This document shows, piece after piece, positions 23,033-32,690 of a stretch of DNA of 64,000 bases (position 1 is the stretch's first letter; every line of letters begins with the position of its first letter). Made by a program: the position numbers and the translations under genes. The stretch covers positions 682,001 to 746,000 of the forward strand of contig JAGTJM010000007.1 of assembly GCA_020747015.1 (NCBI GenBank). Reading direction: 5' to 3'. This DNA is from Pyrenochaeta sp. MPI-SDFR-AT-0127. Lineage: Eukaryota > Ascomycota > Dothideomycetes > Pleosporales > Cucurbitariaceae. The notes below the pieces were generated by a model. That model had not been told where the DNA came from and did not search any database. It worked only from the letters and a program-made list of their open reading frames with translations.

Positions 23033-23551
23033 ATGGCCGCCTTAAGCCCTAACCGCATACCATCAACACCATCGCCAGCCGCACCCAAACCACGCGCGAG
23101 AAAGCCGAGTTCGAAGGTGCTAGAGGCCCAACAGTCGTTGCAGACACGGACAACAACGGTACGGACGGTGCGCAGTCGACTTGGAACCACCGTACCGCAA
23201 CCGTCGCATACGGAAGCAGTGTCGAGCAGGCAGCAAGCAGCACGCGATGTGGCAGCACCCTGTTCCACCGAGCGAGTGTCTATCGCATCGGAAGGCGGAG
23301 GAAGAAGCACTAAGCTAGATGAAGTAGTACAGCTGATCGCGTGCCTCAAAGAGGTTCTCGCACAGCAGAGCAACATCATCATAAACCAGAACAGCACTAT
23401 CGATGAACCACTTCTACTCTGGGAAAGAAGTGGTGGAAAGAGAGCTGGACCATGTAGGGCCTGGTGCTTCGCGCAACAAACGCCGATTGAGAGAGCCGCC
23501 TGCAGCTTCGTAGTGGCAGTTAACATGGTAGCAAAGGCCTTAAATGTGTAA
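23033..23551 (+). pseudogene. putative retroelement gag/ORF1 N-terminal fragment
   Basis: The frame opens with an ATG and is rich in Pro, Arg, Ser and Thr for about 85 residues. A short amphipathic coiled-coil-like segment follows (LDEVVQLIACLKEVLAQQSN, IIINQNSTID). This layout resembles the start of gag-like ORF1 proteins of fungal LINE or LTR elements, but I see no zinc knuckle or reverse transcriptase. From about 23405 the composition changes and the frame soon ends. It may equally be an unrelated hypothetical protein. Confidence 0.3.
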
Positions 23552-23965
23552 AAAAAAATGCTCTTACAATGTCTGCACTCCTTAATCCTATTATCCCGGC
23601 GACGGAGCGTATGATATTCCAGCATGAGACGATAGCGCTAGTGCCAGGATGACAAGAATAGCAATCATTGGCACCTCATCGATGCCTACAGCCGATATGA
23701 TCAAGTTATAAGTACCTCCCGACGTCACGGCAGGCGCATAGCATAGCGGAAGAACCTTTGGAGACCATTTTGAGATGATACTAGATGCCACCGACATTAA
23801 CAGAGTTGTGACCATAATCCATTTTTACAAATTAGCATTGTATTTACTCGTCTCAGTTATACTCTCCTCAACCCAAGACATCTCATTCCGGACCTCCTGG
23901 CATCTCATTCACTTCCGATGCTGGACCTCCTGAAAGCTCGAATGTTGGACTCTAACCAGTATCAG
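23552..23965. other. no gene recognised
   Basis: A minus-strand frame (23591-23815) is hydrophobic but has no family signature. It could be an extra, decayed part of the adjoining membrane-protein gene. Confidence 0.35.
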
Positions 23966-24448
23966 TCATTGCTCGCATGGTATCAGAGAGCGTCTGCCTA
24001 CCTGATCATAGTAGTCTTGTCCGACTGGCTTTCTCTGTATGCCCATTCGAGGATCAGCAACTGCGGGGCTAGTGGGACTGTAGTATGCTTCTGGTAAATT
24101 GCCAGGCTGAGGAAGATCATCTCTGTGCTGACTCTCCGCATGCCTTCGCTTCCGGCTCCTTAAAATGAGATATATAGACAAACAGGCAATTAATAGACCG
24201 AAGAATCCGCCAAAGGCGATGCCGATAATTGCTCCGGTGGATAGCGCAGAACCTGAGCCTTGTTGCGGCGTGCTCGTATTTGATGAACCAGAGGTGCCAG
24301 TTGCTGGAAATCGGATCTGAATCGGATATGCAATGACGAGATCCTCAGTGAAGCCGGGCTCAAATGTATATGGTTCTGTGTGATCCACCCGTTGATCGTT
24401 CAGGTTGTCCATAACTGTGTATTCAGTCAATGATTTTGAGGAGGTCAA
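23966..24448 (-). CDS. single-pass membrane protein, C-terminal part
   Basis: The minus frame encodes an acidic, Ser/Thr-rich outer segment, then GSALSTGAIIGIAFGGFFGL leading into a transmembrane helix, a basic RSRKRRH stop-transfer motif, and a Pro-rich cytoplasmic tail. The STGAI-GIA membrane entry is like that of the exon at 11857-12297. No ATG begins the frame. Upstream it runs into a poly-C tract at 24463-24479, beyond which lies unrelated pogo sequence, so the gene seems to have lost its N-terminus at that junction. Function is unknown. Confidence 0.5.
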   Translation of the reverse strand: MTSSKSLTEYTVMDNLNDQRVDHTEPYTFEPGFTEDLVIAYPIQIRFPATGTSGSSNTSTPQQGSGSALSTGAIIGIAFGGFFGLLIACLSIYLILRSRKRRHAESQHRDDLPQPGNLPEAYYSPTSPAVADPRMGIQRKPVGQDYYDQVGRRSLIPCEQ

Positions 24449-24462
24449 ACGGCTTCCACAGG

Positions 24463-24479
24463 CCCCCCCCCCCCCCCCC
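24463..24479 (+). repeat. 17-base poly-C tract at a junction
   Basis: A clean run of 17 C separates a broken membrane-protein gene (left, minus) from a broken pogo C-terminus (right, plus). Confidence 0.9.
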
Positions 24480-25094
24480 GGCCCATCTAACTATTTCCAC
24501 CGCTGATGAGCCGAGGGTGGAGTCTCGTCCGGACTACGAAGCACTGCCTACGGCCGCAACGCCAGTATCGGGGGAAGCTCTGACGTCGCTACTTGATAGG
24601 ATCAAACAGGTTCCTGATGATGAAACGAGCAGCCAGCACAAAGCGAGGCTCCAACAGAAGGTGTCAAATGCTGCTCAGACATATCTTGCCAAAATTGCAC
24701 TCCTTTACAACCGAAATCAAATCTTAGCTAAGACCAACAACGAAGGCAAAGCTCGCCGAGCAGCCGACCAAAAGGTAATCGGTACAGCAAGGGTGGTGAC
24801 CTATGAGGATCTCGAGAAGGCACGAGCGGAGCGCGCTGTAAAGGACGCTAAGGCAGCGGAGAAAAAGGCCAAAAAGGCTGCTAAAGAAGCCAGGAATATC
24901 ACAAGTGTTGCATCAGAGGTAGAGGGAGCTGCTACGGGTAAAAAGACACGTGGTCGGAAGCGGAAGAGTGCTACATTAGGGTAGGAAGCTGGTGACCCAG
25001 AGCCAAGGGCTAAAGTGTCACGGACGAGCGAACTACAATTTAAGGATAAGAGTATTCCAAAAGTATATAGAGCACCGGCGGCAAAGATGTACTA
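24480..25094 (+). pseudogene. pogo-like (DDE_1) transposase C-terminus
   Basis: The plus frame carries the regulatory tail of the non-Fot1 pogo family: LLDRIKQVPDDETSSQHKAR, LYNRNQILAKTNNEGKARR, then GTARVVTYEDLEKARAERA and an Ala/Lys-rich coiled-coil. A TAG at 24982 fits a changed CAG. After it the same frame goes on to the family's typical ending, YRAPAAKMY, with a stop at 25092-25094. All catalytic residues are missing because the 5' side is cut at the poly-C tract. Confidence 0.75.
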
Positions 25095-25980
25095 ACGGGA
25101 GAACAATAATGTTGTCAAGATGGGCGATGAAGGCAGTGGTCATGTGACCTTGTCTACGTGACTAATTAGCGTCATTACTTAGTCTTAGGCCCTGCTTGAT
25201 TAATGAGACAACTCTTACACCCCCAAAGTTTTGACAAATGTATTGAGCTCGTTTTTTTTTACTTTCGCTATGCTGTGCTCGCCGCCTGCGCCTAATCGTG
25301 ACTTGTGATGGCCATATGCCTTCATGCTCCGAAGCCAAACGCCAAAGTGGCGGTACAACCTAAACACCGACAATTCAGCAACACCTAAAAGCAAAATAGC
25401 GACTGCGTTACCTTTCATTAATTTGACGATGCGGGTGATCCCCTATACAAACCGGGCATTTGCCTGTCTTCGTCTCTCCTGCTTGTTGTGCCCTTCCCCG
25501 TTGAGCTGAGGGGCAGCATTGACCACGAGCTCTAGCAGTATCGCACTAAGTGATATCCACCGCTCGATCGCGGCCACATTCTGTGAACCTGTAAAACTGG
25601 TGGTCACACATTTTTTGGAATTTCAAATGTTGAAAAGTAACCTCCCCCCCTGTGTAGCGAAAGACTCTTGGTTTGGGACACACACATCTCTTTGCCTACC
25701 AGGCTACATCAGTTGTTTTGAGAGAACAGCGCGTGACGAGATCAACAATATATATGGCGTAGTTACCTGTTAGCCACAAGTGGCATAACGAAACCAGCCG
25801 CGGGGATGCCTATAGGCATCTCCAGTTGAAATGTGTTTCTTCAAGCGTGTATATTACTATATGACCTTGTAGGTATTTATATACTTGTAGGCTTGGTCTG
25901 CCTGAATAGGCAGACCCGCCACAAGCTCCATTGTGGCTTGCTTGCCTGGGAGAGTTGCGCAGTAAGGGTACCACGGCCGT
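25095..25980. other. no gene recognised
   Basis: No coding pattern or repeat is seen, apart from a few short homopolymers. Confidence 0.45.
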
Positions 25981-26141
25981 ACGGAATGACCGATTATGAG
26001 AGTAGGTCGGAGAAGGTGCTTGGGCCAGAGCACCTAGACATACCCACCAGTACGGCCAACCTGGCGTTGACATTTTGGAGTCAAAGGCGATGGAGTGAGG
26101 CCGAAGACCTAGAGGTGCGGGTGATAGAGACGAGAACGTGA
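25981..26141 (+). pseudogene. TPR (kinesin-light-chain type) repeat remnant
   Basis: The frame encodes SEKVLGPEHLDIPTSTANLA, LTFWSQRRWSEAEDLEVRVI and ETR. This is one full 42-residue TPR unit of the type that ends many fungal NB-ARC or patatin NLR-like proteins (usual form: LG-EHPDTL-SM-NLA-T-----W-EAE-L). The next unit is frameshifted (ERLGMRHT-like residues in another frame). No nucleotide-binding domain lies nearby, so this is a stranded fragment. Confidence 0.6.
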
Positions 26142-26404
26142 GCGCTTAGGGATGAGACACACTGGCCACCGTGGGTAACTCGCGTTTACGTTTAAATCCC
26201 ACAGCCACAATCAAGAACCTATATCATTGATAAGAGCATGCTTCCAGTTACAGAAACAGGCCCTTGATCCTCAGTCACAGAGTCTTTACTTGAAGCTCTG
26301 AACAAGTGACAATTAGAAAACATAGGGATAGGACTTTGATGCCGCTTTACTGTGCCGAATATAGACCCAGTGGATGAGCAGTATAAGTATATTTATAAAG
26401 AATA

Positions 26405-26467
26405 ACGTGGTTTATAAGCGAGCGCCGCGTACAAGCGAGCGCCGCACCTCGCCATGTTTGCCCACCT
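26405..26467 (+). repeat. left TIR of the Fot1-like element
   Basis: It begins ACGTGGTTTATAAGCGAGCG and matches the inverse of 28197-28259 without mismatch. It contains a tandem pair of AAGCGAGCGCCGC. Confidence 0.93.
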
Positions 26468-26485
26468 ACCCTGTCTTAACGTACA

Positions 26486-28126
26486 ATGGCTCCACGCAAC
26501 GTTGCTCAATTATCTTTAAACGAAGCAGATATCCAGCTTGCTATCTTGTCTATTACTACGAACCAGTTCAAAGCCAATCGCACTGCTGCAGCAGTCTATA
26601 ACGTGTCTGACAGAACGCTCCGCCGCCGACGCGCTGGTGTCCCTTCCCGACGCGATTGTCAGCCCAACTCAAAGAAGCTTACCAAGCTAGAGGAGGAGGT
26701 TGTTATTAAGCATATACTGGACTTTGATCAATGTGGCCTGGCGCCTACGTACACAGCTGTACGTAATATGGCTAATAAGCTGTTAGCTGCGCGTAGTGGA
26801 GGTCAGGTTGGCGTCCACTGGCCACGTAACTTTGTTAAGCGTACAGACAGTCTTACGACGCGATTTAGTCGACCGTACGATAGGCAGAGAGCTCTATGCG
26901 AGGACCCAGTCCTAATCTGCAACTGGTTTAAGCTTGTGGAGGAGACAAAAGCAAAGCACGGTATCTGCGACGAGGACGTCTATAATTTTGACGAGGTTGG
27001 CTTTTTGATGGGCAAGACTACAACTCAGCTAGTTGTGACAAGCTCTGAGAGGAGAGGCAAGGTAAAGGCTATTCAGCCAGGTAGTGGTGAGTGGATAACA
27101 GTGATTCAAGGAATTAATGCTGCAGGCTGGACAGTCCCACCATTCCTTATCTTTACTGCTAAGTACCACTTATCTGCCTGGTATAATGAAGAGGCTATTC
27201 CACGCGACTGGGCTATAGGAGTTAGCGACAATGGCTGGACAACAAATGAGCTTGGAGTAGAGTGGCTTAAGCACTTTGATATGCACACAAAGATAAGAGG
27301 AGTAGGTGCGCGCCGGCTGCTTATCCTTGATAATCACGAGAGCCACCAAACTCTTGAATTTCAAACGATTTGCAAAGAGAGTAATATCTATCCTCTCTAC
27401 ATGCCATCTCACCCATCTCATCTGCTACAGCCTCTTGATGTTGGCTGCTTCTCACCTCTTAAGAAGGCGTACAGCCGTCAAATTGAGAGCCTGATTAAGA
27501 GCCATATCAACCACGTCACCAAGCTTGAGTTTCTACCAGCCTTCAAGGCAGCCTTTGATGAGACGTTCACTACAGCAAATATTTGCTCTGCTTTTCGAGG
27601 CGCAGGGCTTATCCCACTCCAACCAGACGTTGTTCTATCAAAGCTAGATATCCAGTTGCGCACGCCGACGCCTGCTCTACCTACTCAAGACGCTCTCTGG
27701 GAGGCTAGAACACCAAGCAACGTACGTGAGCTTGAGGCTCAATCATCTCTTATTCGTGAGCGCGTTCGCCAGCATAAGAGCTCATCACCAGCCTCAATTA
27801 TTGAGAAGATTAACCAGCTTGAAAAGGGGGCAGAGAGAATGATGCTCTCAGCTGAGCTGATGCGCAGTCAGATTGCTAGTCTTAAGAGAGCCAACGAGGC
27901 AGCGTCAGAGCGGAGGCAGCGTAAAAAAAAGCGGCTACAGAAAGGAGGAGTCTTAATAAAAGGATCTGGAGAGGATATACTTGCTCAAAGACAGGCTAAT
28001 CAACAGATTGCTCGTGAACAGCGTCAAAGTAGAGAGCATTTAGGCCGCAGCCGCCAGGCTCTGGCACGCTGTAAGAAGTGCAGAGAGCCTGGGCACAACT
28101 CACGTACATGTAAACAAGATTCTTAA
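26486..28126 (+). CDS. Fot1-like pogo transposase, intact
   Basis: The 546-residue protein begins at the first ATG after the left TIR, close to the length of the Fot1 transposase. An N-terminal psq-type helix-turn-helix (TAAAVYNVSDRTLRRRRAGV) is followed by a CENP-B/Tc5-like second HTH (residues about 60-125). The DDE_1 catalytic core has Asp169 in YNFDEVGF, Asp282 in LLILDNHESH and Asp318 in LLQPLDVGCF. The 35 residues between the last two acids give the DD35D spacing of the Fot1 group. A basic coiled-coil tail and a CCHC zinc knuckle (CKKCREPGHNSRTC) end the protein. The knuckle and tail recur in the damaged relatives at 45.8-46.0 kb and 49.4 kb. No stop, frameshift or lost catalytic residue is seen, so it may be active or only recently silenced. 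Confidence 0.95.
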   Translation: MAPRNVAQLSLNEADIQLAILSITTNQFKANRTAAAVYNVSDRTLRRRRAGVPSRRDCQPNSKKLTKLEEEVVIKHILDFDQCGLAPTYTAVRNMANKLLAARSGGQVGVHWPRNFVKRTDSLTTRFSRPYDRQRALCEDPVLICNWFKLVEETKAKHGICDEDVYNFDEVGFLMGKTTTQLVVTSSERRGKVKAIQPGSGEWITVIQGINAAGWTVPPFLIFTAKYHLSAWYNEEAIPRDWAIGVSDNGWTTNELGVEWLKHFDMHTKIRGVGARRLLILDNHESHQTLEFQTICKESNIYPLYMPSHPSHLLQPLDVGCFSPLKKAYSRQIESLIKSHINHVTKLEFLPAFKAAFDETFTTANICSAFRGAGLIPLQPDVVLSKLDIQLRTPTPALPTQDALWEARTPSNVRELEAQSSLIRERVRQHKSSSPASIIEKINQLEKGAERMMLSAELMRSQIASLKRANEAASERRQRKKKRLQKGGVLIKGSGEDILAQRQANQQIAREQRQSREHLGRSRQALARCKKCREPGHNSRTCKQDS

Positions 28127-28196
28127 GGTACTGCTTAATCTACTCTCTTAATATCTATCTACTAGCTTGCAACGTGGTTAAGTTGTACGCTCAGAG

Positions 28197-28259
28197 AGGT
28201 GGGCAAACATGGCGAGGTGCGGCGCTCGCTTGTACGCGGCGCTCGCTTATAAACCACGT
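28197..28259 (-). repeat. right TIR of the Fot1-like element
   Basis: This is the exact inverted copy of 26405-26467. Confidence 0.93.
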
Positions 28260-28373
28260 TATACAACTTTTTCTTCAAGATTTAACGATTCTATTGCTGC
28301 AAGAGCAGCCTCAATTGGGGTTATATTGGTGGAGTTATTGCCTGTTGAACTTTTGCTGCTGTCCTGGTGGGGT

Positions 28374-29210
28374 GATCGTTACGCCAGGATGATCGTTACG
28401 CGATGAACCTCGGTATAGGGTTCTTCAATATTGAGAAATATTGAGGATATTGAATTCGGGAGAACTCCGGAGCCACAGACTTTTCGCCTAAGAGTTTCGC
28501 ACACTGCGAATTAACGTACGTACTCCCCTACCAACCCCAGTACGACAAATAGCGGTACCGAAATGGACGACGCCACAACCTCTCTATCGGTATGAGAACT
28601 CTAACACTGTGGCGCATGTGACGCAAGTCTCAATAGACTTGAAATTATCTCTATTTTTGAGAAATCTCTGTCCTTTTCTACAGAGCGCAACCTACTCCTT
28701 TATATCTACTGCCTTAACTCCAGCTCTTCGGTCTCACCGAAGGTCTAGAATTTCGTTCTCTCCGATCCAGATATCACCGTACTTTCTAGACCTGCCAATA
28801 CGGGTAACCCAGCTCTTGCTAATAGGATTCTTAGGCACCTTCGACGCGTAATTCTGTATTAGAGGCCTTGTAGGAGGTAGGCCTCGCTTTGTGAGCTGCT
28901 TAATGTATTGTACAAGCTCCTGCTCTTGTTGGTGGTTGAGCATTTGTTGGTTGGTTAATTGACTTGGCTGCATGCGGCTGGGTAAGAGCCTGGTGCCTTC
29001 GCGATAGCGTAGAGCGATTAACACCAAACTTGTTGGCTATTTTAGTGTACTCAAATGACCCCCCAGACTTCAGCGATTCTATTGCTTTGATCGCAGCTTT
29101 GATCGAGCTTATGATAGTAGAGTTATGTGATGTTGAAGTTTGGGGTGGTAAGTGTTCCGCGTGCATCATGCGAATCCGTGCATCACGCCTACGGACACGG
29201 TATATGTGAC
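28374..29210 (-). pseudogene. pogo-like (DDE_1) transposase N-terminal fragment
   Basis: On the minus strand a helix-turn-helix (YTKIANKFGVNRSTLSRRHQ) is followed, after a frameshift near 28985, by HQQEQELVQYIKQLTKRGLP and NPISKSWVTRI. This is the CENP-B-like DNA-binding half of the pogo family seen at 935. The catalytic domain is gone: after about 28740 homology stops. A TIR-like end (CGCGATGAACCTCGGTA, then TA) lies at about 28400-28424 and resembles the start of the element at 39.6 kb. An internal deletion of the catalytic part would explain this. Confidence 0.7.
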
Positions 29211-29229
29211 TTTGGCGCGGCTTGGGCAC

Positions 29230-30215
29230 ACAACCACAACGTCCGTCAGTCGTTTTTCGGCACCGGATTCGTTTTTACCCTCTCGCGATTCTTTCTCACC
29301 CGAAAAGCTTGGATCAGTGTCCGGGTCATTGCATCCGACCGTCAACCTCAGAGGCCCGCGCTTTAGGTCGGAGGAAGGGCCGATAACCACCTTGACCATG
29401 GGTATATTCGAATGCATGAATCGTGTGAACAGTTGTGATGGTGTCGCAGCATTCTTGGGTGGTATAGACGTTGAAAAAAATTGGGAGAATGAGCATTAGG
29501 CACCAACACGAGAAAGTAGGAAAATGTCGCAGTAAGATTATGATTCGGTGGCTCTCTCCGTTCGAGTTTGCATATGAATCGCACGGATCCTCGGGCGCGC
29601 GTTCCTGCGTTGGTCGGTGACTCGTCAACGGTGCATCATCGGTAGTGTCGAACGTCGCTCCATTGAGTCGCGCACTTGTGCTCTGTGTTAACAATTTTGC
29701 GACTTGGTCTGATGATAGGGGTACTTGATGACTTCAGTGGCTTTTCATATTAGCAACTTGGAAGGAGAAGCGAAAACAGCCAGGGCGGCGTAAATGCTGC
29801 GCAGCTGAGGCATCCCCAGAGTAGGCACTCAGAGATAAGGGCTGAGAACGAAGGAGATTAATTGCCGCAGTGAGCGGGTGTTCTAATACCTCTATAATGC
29901 CAAAGTGGTGCTGATGATGAAAGTGTGGAAAGACGTAATTGAATGGGATGATGGCTGTAAGGGGGCTGCGCAAAGCGCCGATGCCTGGTAACAGGATTGT
30001 ATTCAATGAAGAAGAAAGCTATCTCAGGAGTAAGGCAGCATTTATATCTGCCCTAACTCCTCGTGACTCTATGATCGAGAAACTTCTAGGAGTTTCTAGG
30101 ACTCCGAAGGTTCCACCGAGGAACATTACCACTAGGCTTTAGCCTATGACAATGGCAGTGCCCGGCCCAGCAGGTCCACTGCCTCTGGCACGGCCATTGT
30201 CGTTGGGTATCGTAA
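29230..30215. other. no gene recognised
   Basis: Many short overlapping frames occur on both strands without domains. This stretch lies downstream (3') of the minus-strand Ras-type gene. Confidence 0.45.
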
Positions 30216-31102
30216 CTAAAGGATCGTACATTTCGGCCGGTGTCTGGTCTGCCTTTCTCTATTGCGTCCTGTTCTCTGCCTGCCACCGGGTCGTGGAGAG
30301 TCGGGTGGTACGTTTCGTCGTTCATTCTGATCTCTGCGGATGATCTGTCGGCTGAGTTCGACGAAGGCTTCGTCTACATTTGCTCTTCTTCGTGCACTGG
30401 CCTCAAAATAAGGAACTTTCCAGTCGCGGGATATGGCAAAGGCTCGTGGGCGTGGTACTGCTCGGTCTTCTTCTAAATCGGACTTGTTTCCAATGAGTAC
30501 CATCGGCATATTGTCGTCGTCCTTGATTCGCCGTATTTGCTCGCGCAACTCAGCGAGCTCGTGGAAAGAAGATGCCGAAGTTATGCTGAAAACAAGTAGG
30601 AAACCTTGGCCAGTTTTCATGTACAGTTCTCTGCGCTTCATAAGTTACGGAAAGAGAGCAGCGGGATGCGGAAGATGTACCTCATGGCGGCTGTATAAGA
30701 TCAGCTAATTTGCTCTCATGTATGGACTGGACTGCTCACTGAATTGCTCTGTGCCCGCTGTATCCAATATCTCTAGTACCACATGACGGCCCTAAAATAG
30801 GTCAGTGGACGTTTTTGGCGACTCGCTCATGGGTACCAACGTCAACATCAAGGACCTTCCGATATGAATCCTCAATAGTGGGATCGTAGCTCTCTATCCA
30901 GACATTTTGTACGAATTGTGCTGTGAACGGTCAGCGTTGCTGAAACCACAATCGAGGTGCCAAATCCGGCAACGTACCTGTTAGACAGCTTTTCCCGACT
31001 CCACCTGTTACGCCAATCATTAGCAGGTATTTCTAGTTGTTCATCGCATTTGACTAGCTTACCAGATCCGAGGACGACTATGTGATACTCTCGTTGCGGC
31101 AT
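30216..31102 (-). CDS. rsr1: Ras-family small GTPase, Rsr1/Bud1 (Krev-1) type
   Basis: Six exons (31063-31102, 30978-31004, 30841-30920, 30740-30791, 30681-30690, 30216-30630) join through GT-AG introns into 207 codons with no stop. The G1 loop spans the first splice (LGSGGVGKS). Switch I reads YDPTIEDSY and G3 reads DTAGTEQF. The 10-base exon 5 supplies TAM before RELYMK, exactly as Rap/Rsr1 proteins need. G4 is NKSD and G5 is ASARRR. The C-terminus is a basic tail ending CTIL, a CaaX box with a final Leu that favours geranylgeranylation. Rsr1 acts at the plasma membrane in polarity and bud- or tip-site choice. Against the usual sequence, the G1 Ala is Ser and the G4-G5 stretch is altered, so it may be a diverged paralogue. 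It is flanked by unannotatable and transposon sequence. Confidence 0.88.
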
Positions 31103-32690
31103 GCTTCAGTGCTGCTCGTGTCGTCGTGGAATAGGTTGGAACAAATCCGACCGAGAGTTGCTCCTGGTCTTCCCTGGCGGCGTGTGCCACAGAAGAATGA
31201 GCGGCTCAAAATCGCCGTTCGCCAAGCTGAGCAAAAGCTATGATTGTGCCGAGAATCGATATTACTCAAAGGTAGCCATCGTACTGCAGACAGGTTGCGA
31301 AGGCTTGTAACTGCGATTCAGAAAACGAACGGTGCGCGTCGTGCTGCACCCTAAACCAACCACACAGCTGCGGCCACTCGTCAACTTGTATCAAGCGGCA
31401 TCCAATCAATTAAAAGGGGCTTCGAAAGTACCAGTCAACAAGCTAACAATGAGAACGAGTCGGGCGGCATCATCGACAGCGAGCATTAATCTGTGCGCCT
31501 GCATGCAGTAGCCAAGTCGCGGGGCAGGCCACACCAGAGCGCCGGGACGGTCCCGGACCTCACATTCGTACCCATCCCATGGTAGCGCACCCCGAGCGAA
31601 TCGAAAAAGACCTCCGGTTCCGAGATAGCTAGCAAGCCACATCGGCTAACACAAACAAATCAAGAAAGGCCAGATACTTAGGTGGGTTCGGCCCGTTTCG
31701 GGACGCACGTGCATTGCCTCATCGGGAATACATCTCCGCCAACATGTAATCCTAGTTCTCCATTCAGTAACTTAAGCTCAGCTATAAATTATACTTTCTT
31801 GGCTAGGCCTACTTATGGGTCACCCCACCGACAACGCGTCACCCTAGTTTAATCGCGAAATCGTCAACACAAGCAACTTACATAGATCCCGCTGAAGCAG
31901 CTATACAATATACTATCAATAATCTGCATTCTAGTGTTTTTTTTTTTACAGCAGTGGCAAGAGGTGCGGAGAAACCACGCAATAGCTCATCAACGTCGCT
32001 GGATTCCGAGATAGTTTTGATTGTTCATGGGAAGCAACCCACAGCATTATGTTTCCAGACTGTTTCCTACTTTAGGAACGTCGCTTCCACCAATCGACCA
32101 GTTGTGTATCTTGGATCTCGGAGTATTGGTCACGGGCATCGGACCAAGCGTAGGCTGGGGGCTCTAGCGATGAAACGCATGATGGAGCACGTCAAGAGTT
32201 TAGTGCAATAGGGCATAATATGGTGTGCCGGCTGGATTGTCACAAATGACAGCATGGGGAAGCAAAATGGAAGGTCGCCAAACTCGCGGTCTCCTTATGC
32301 TTTGAAGTTTCCTGCGCTCCATTTCCTCCGTAGACGGCTCCTGCACTGTCTTCATCTCAACCACCAGATCATGATATCATGGACGAGACAGCTATGACCC
32401 ATTTGCATCGCACGCTGAGCAGCATGGAGGACGATATGAGGTTCATCTAGTCGCCATCACAGCGCAATGCTCGGCCCTAGCGTCCTTCTCAAGTACGCCT
32501 GCTGCCACTTACCGCTGTAAGAAAGGTGCATGAAGGGCGCCGTGGAGGAGGGCATCTACGACCCCAGTTCGGGTTCTTCCAACTGCTTGTTGATATAAAA
32601 CTCAACTTCCTTTTGTCTTCGATTTTCCCGCTCACGGACCGAAACGAGTCCCAACATACAACAGAAATCGTACTGTTTTCTGCATGTTTT
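31103..32690. other. no gene recognised
   Basis: This includes the presumed promoter of the Ras-type gene near 31103-31400. Short frames such as 31954-32211 (plus) show no family signature. Confidence 0.4.

Larger units (their letters stand above)
26405..28259 (+). mobile_element. complete Fot1/pogo-type transposon with perfect 63-bp TIRs
   Basis: The element is 1855 bases long, flanked by TA on both sides (26403-26404 and 28260-28261), with exactly inverted ends of 63 bases. Each TIR holds two copies of AAGCGAGCGCCGC about 16 bases apart, likely binding sites for the transposase N-terminus. It encodes one intact transposase. This is the only transposon in the window with both complete ends and an undamaged full-length gene. 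Confidence 0.95.
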
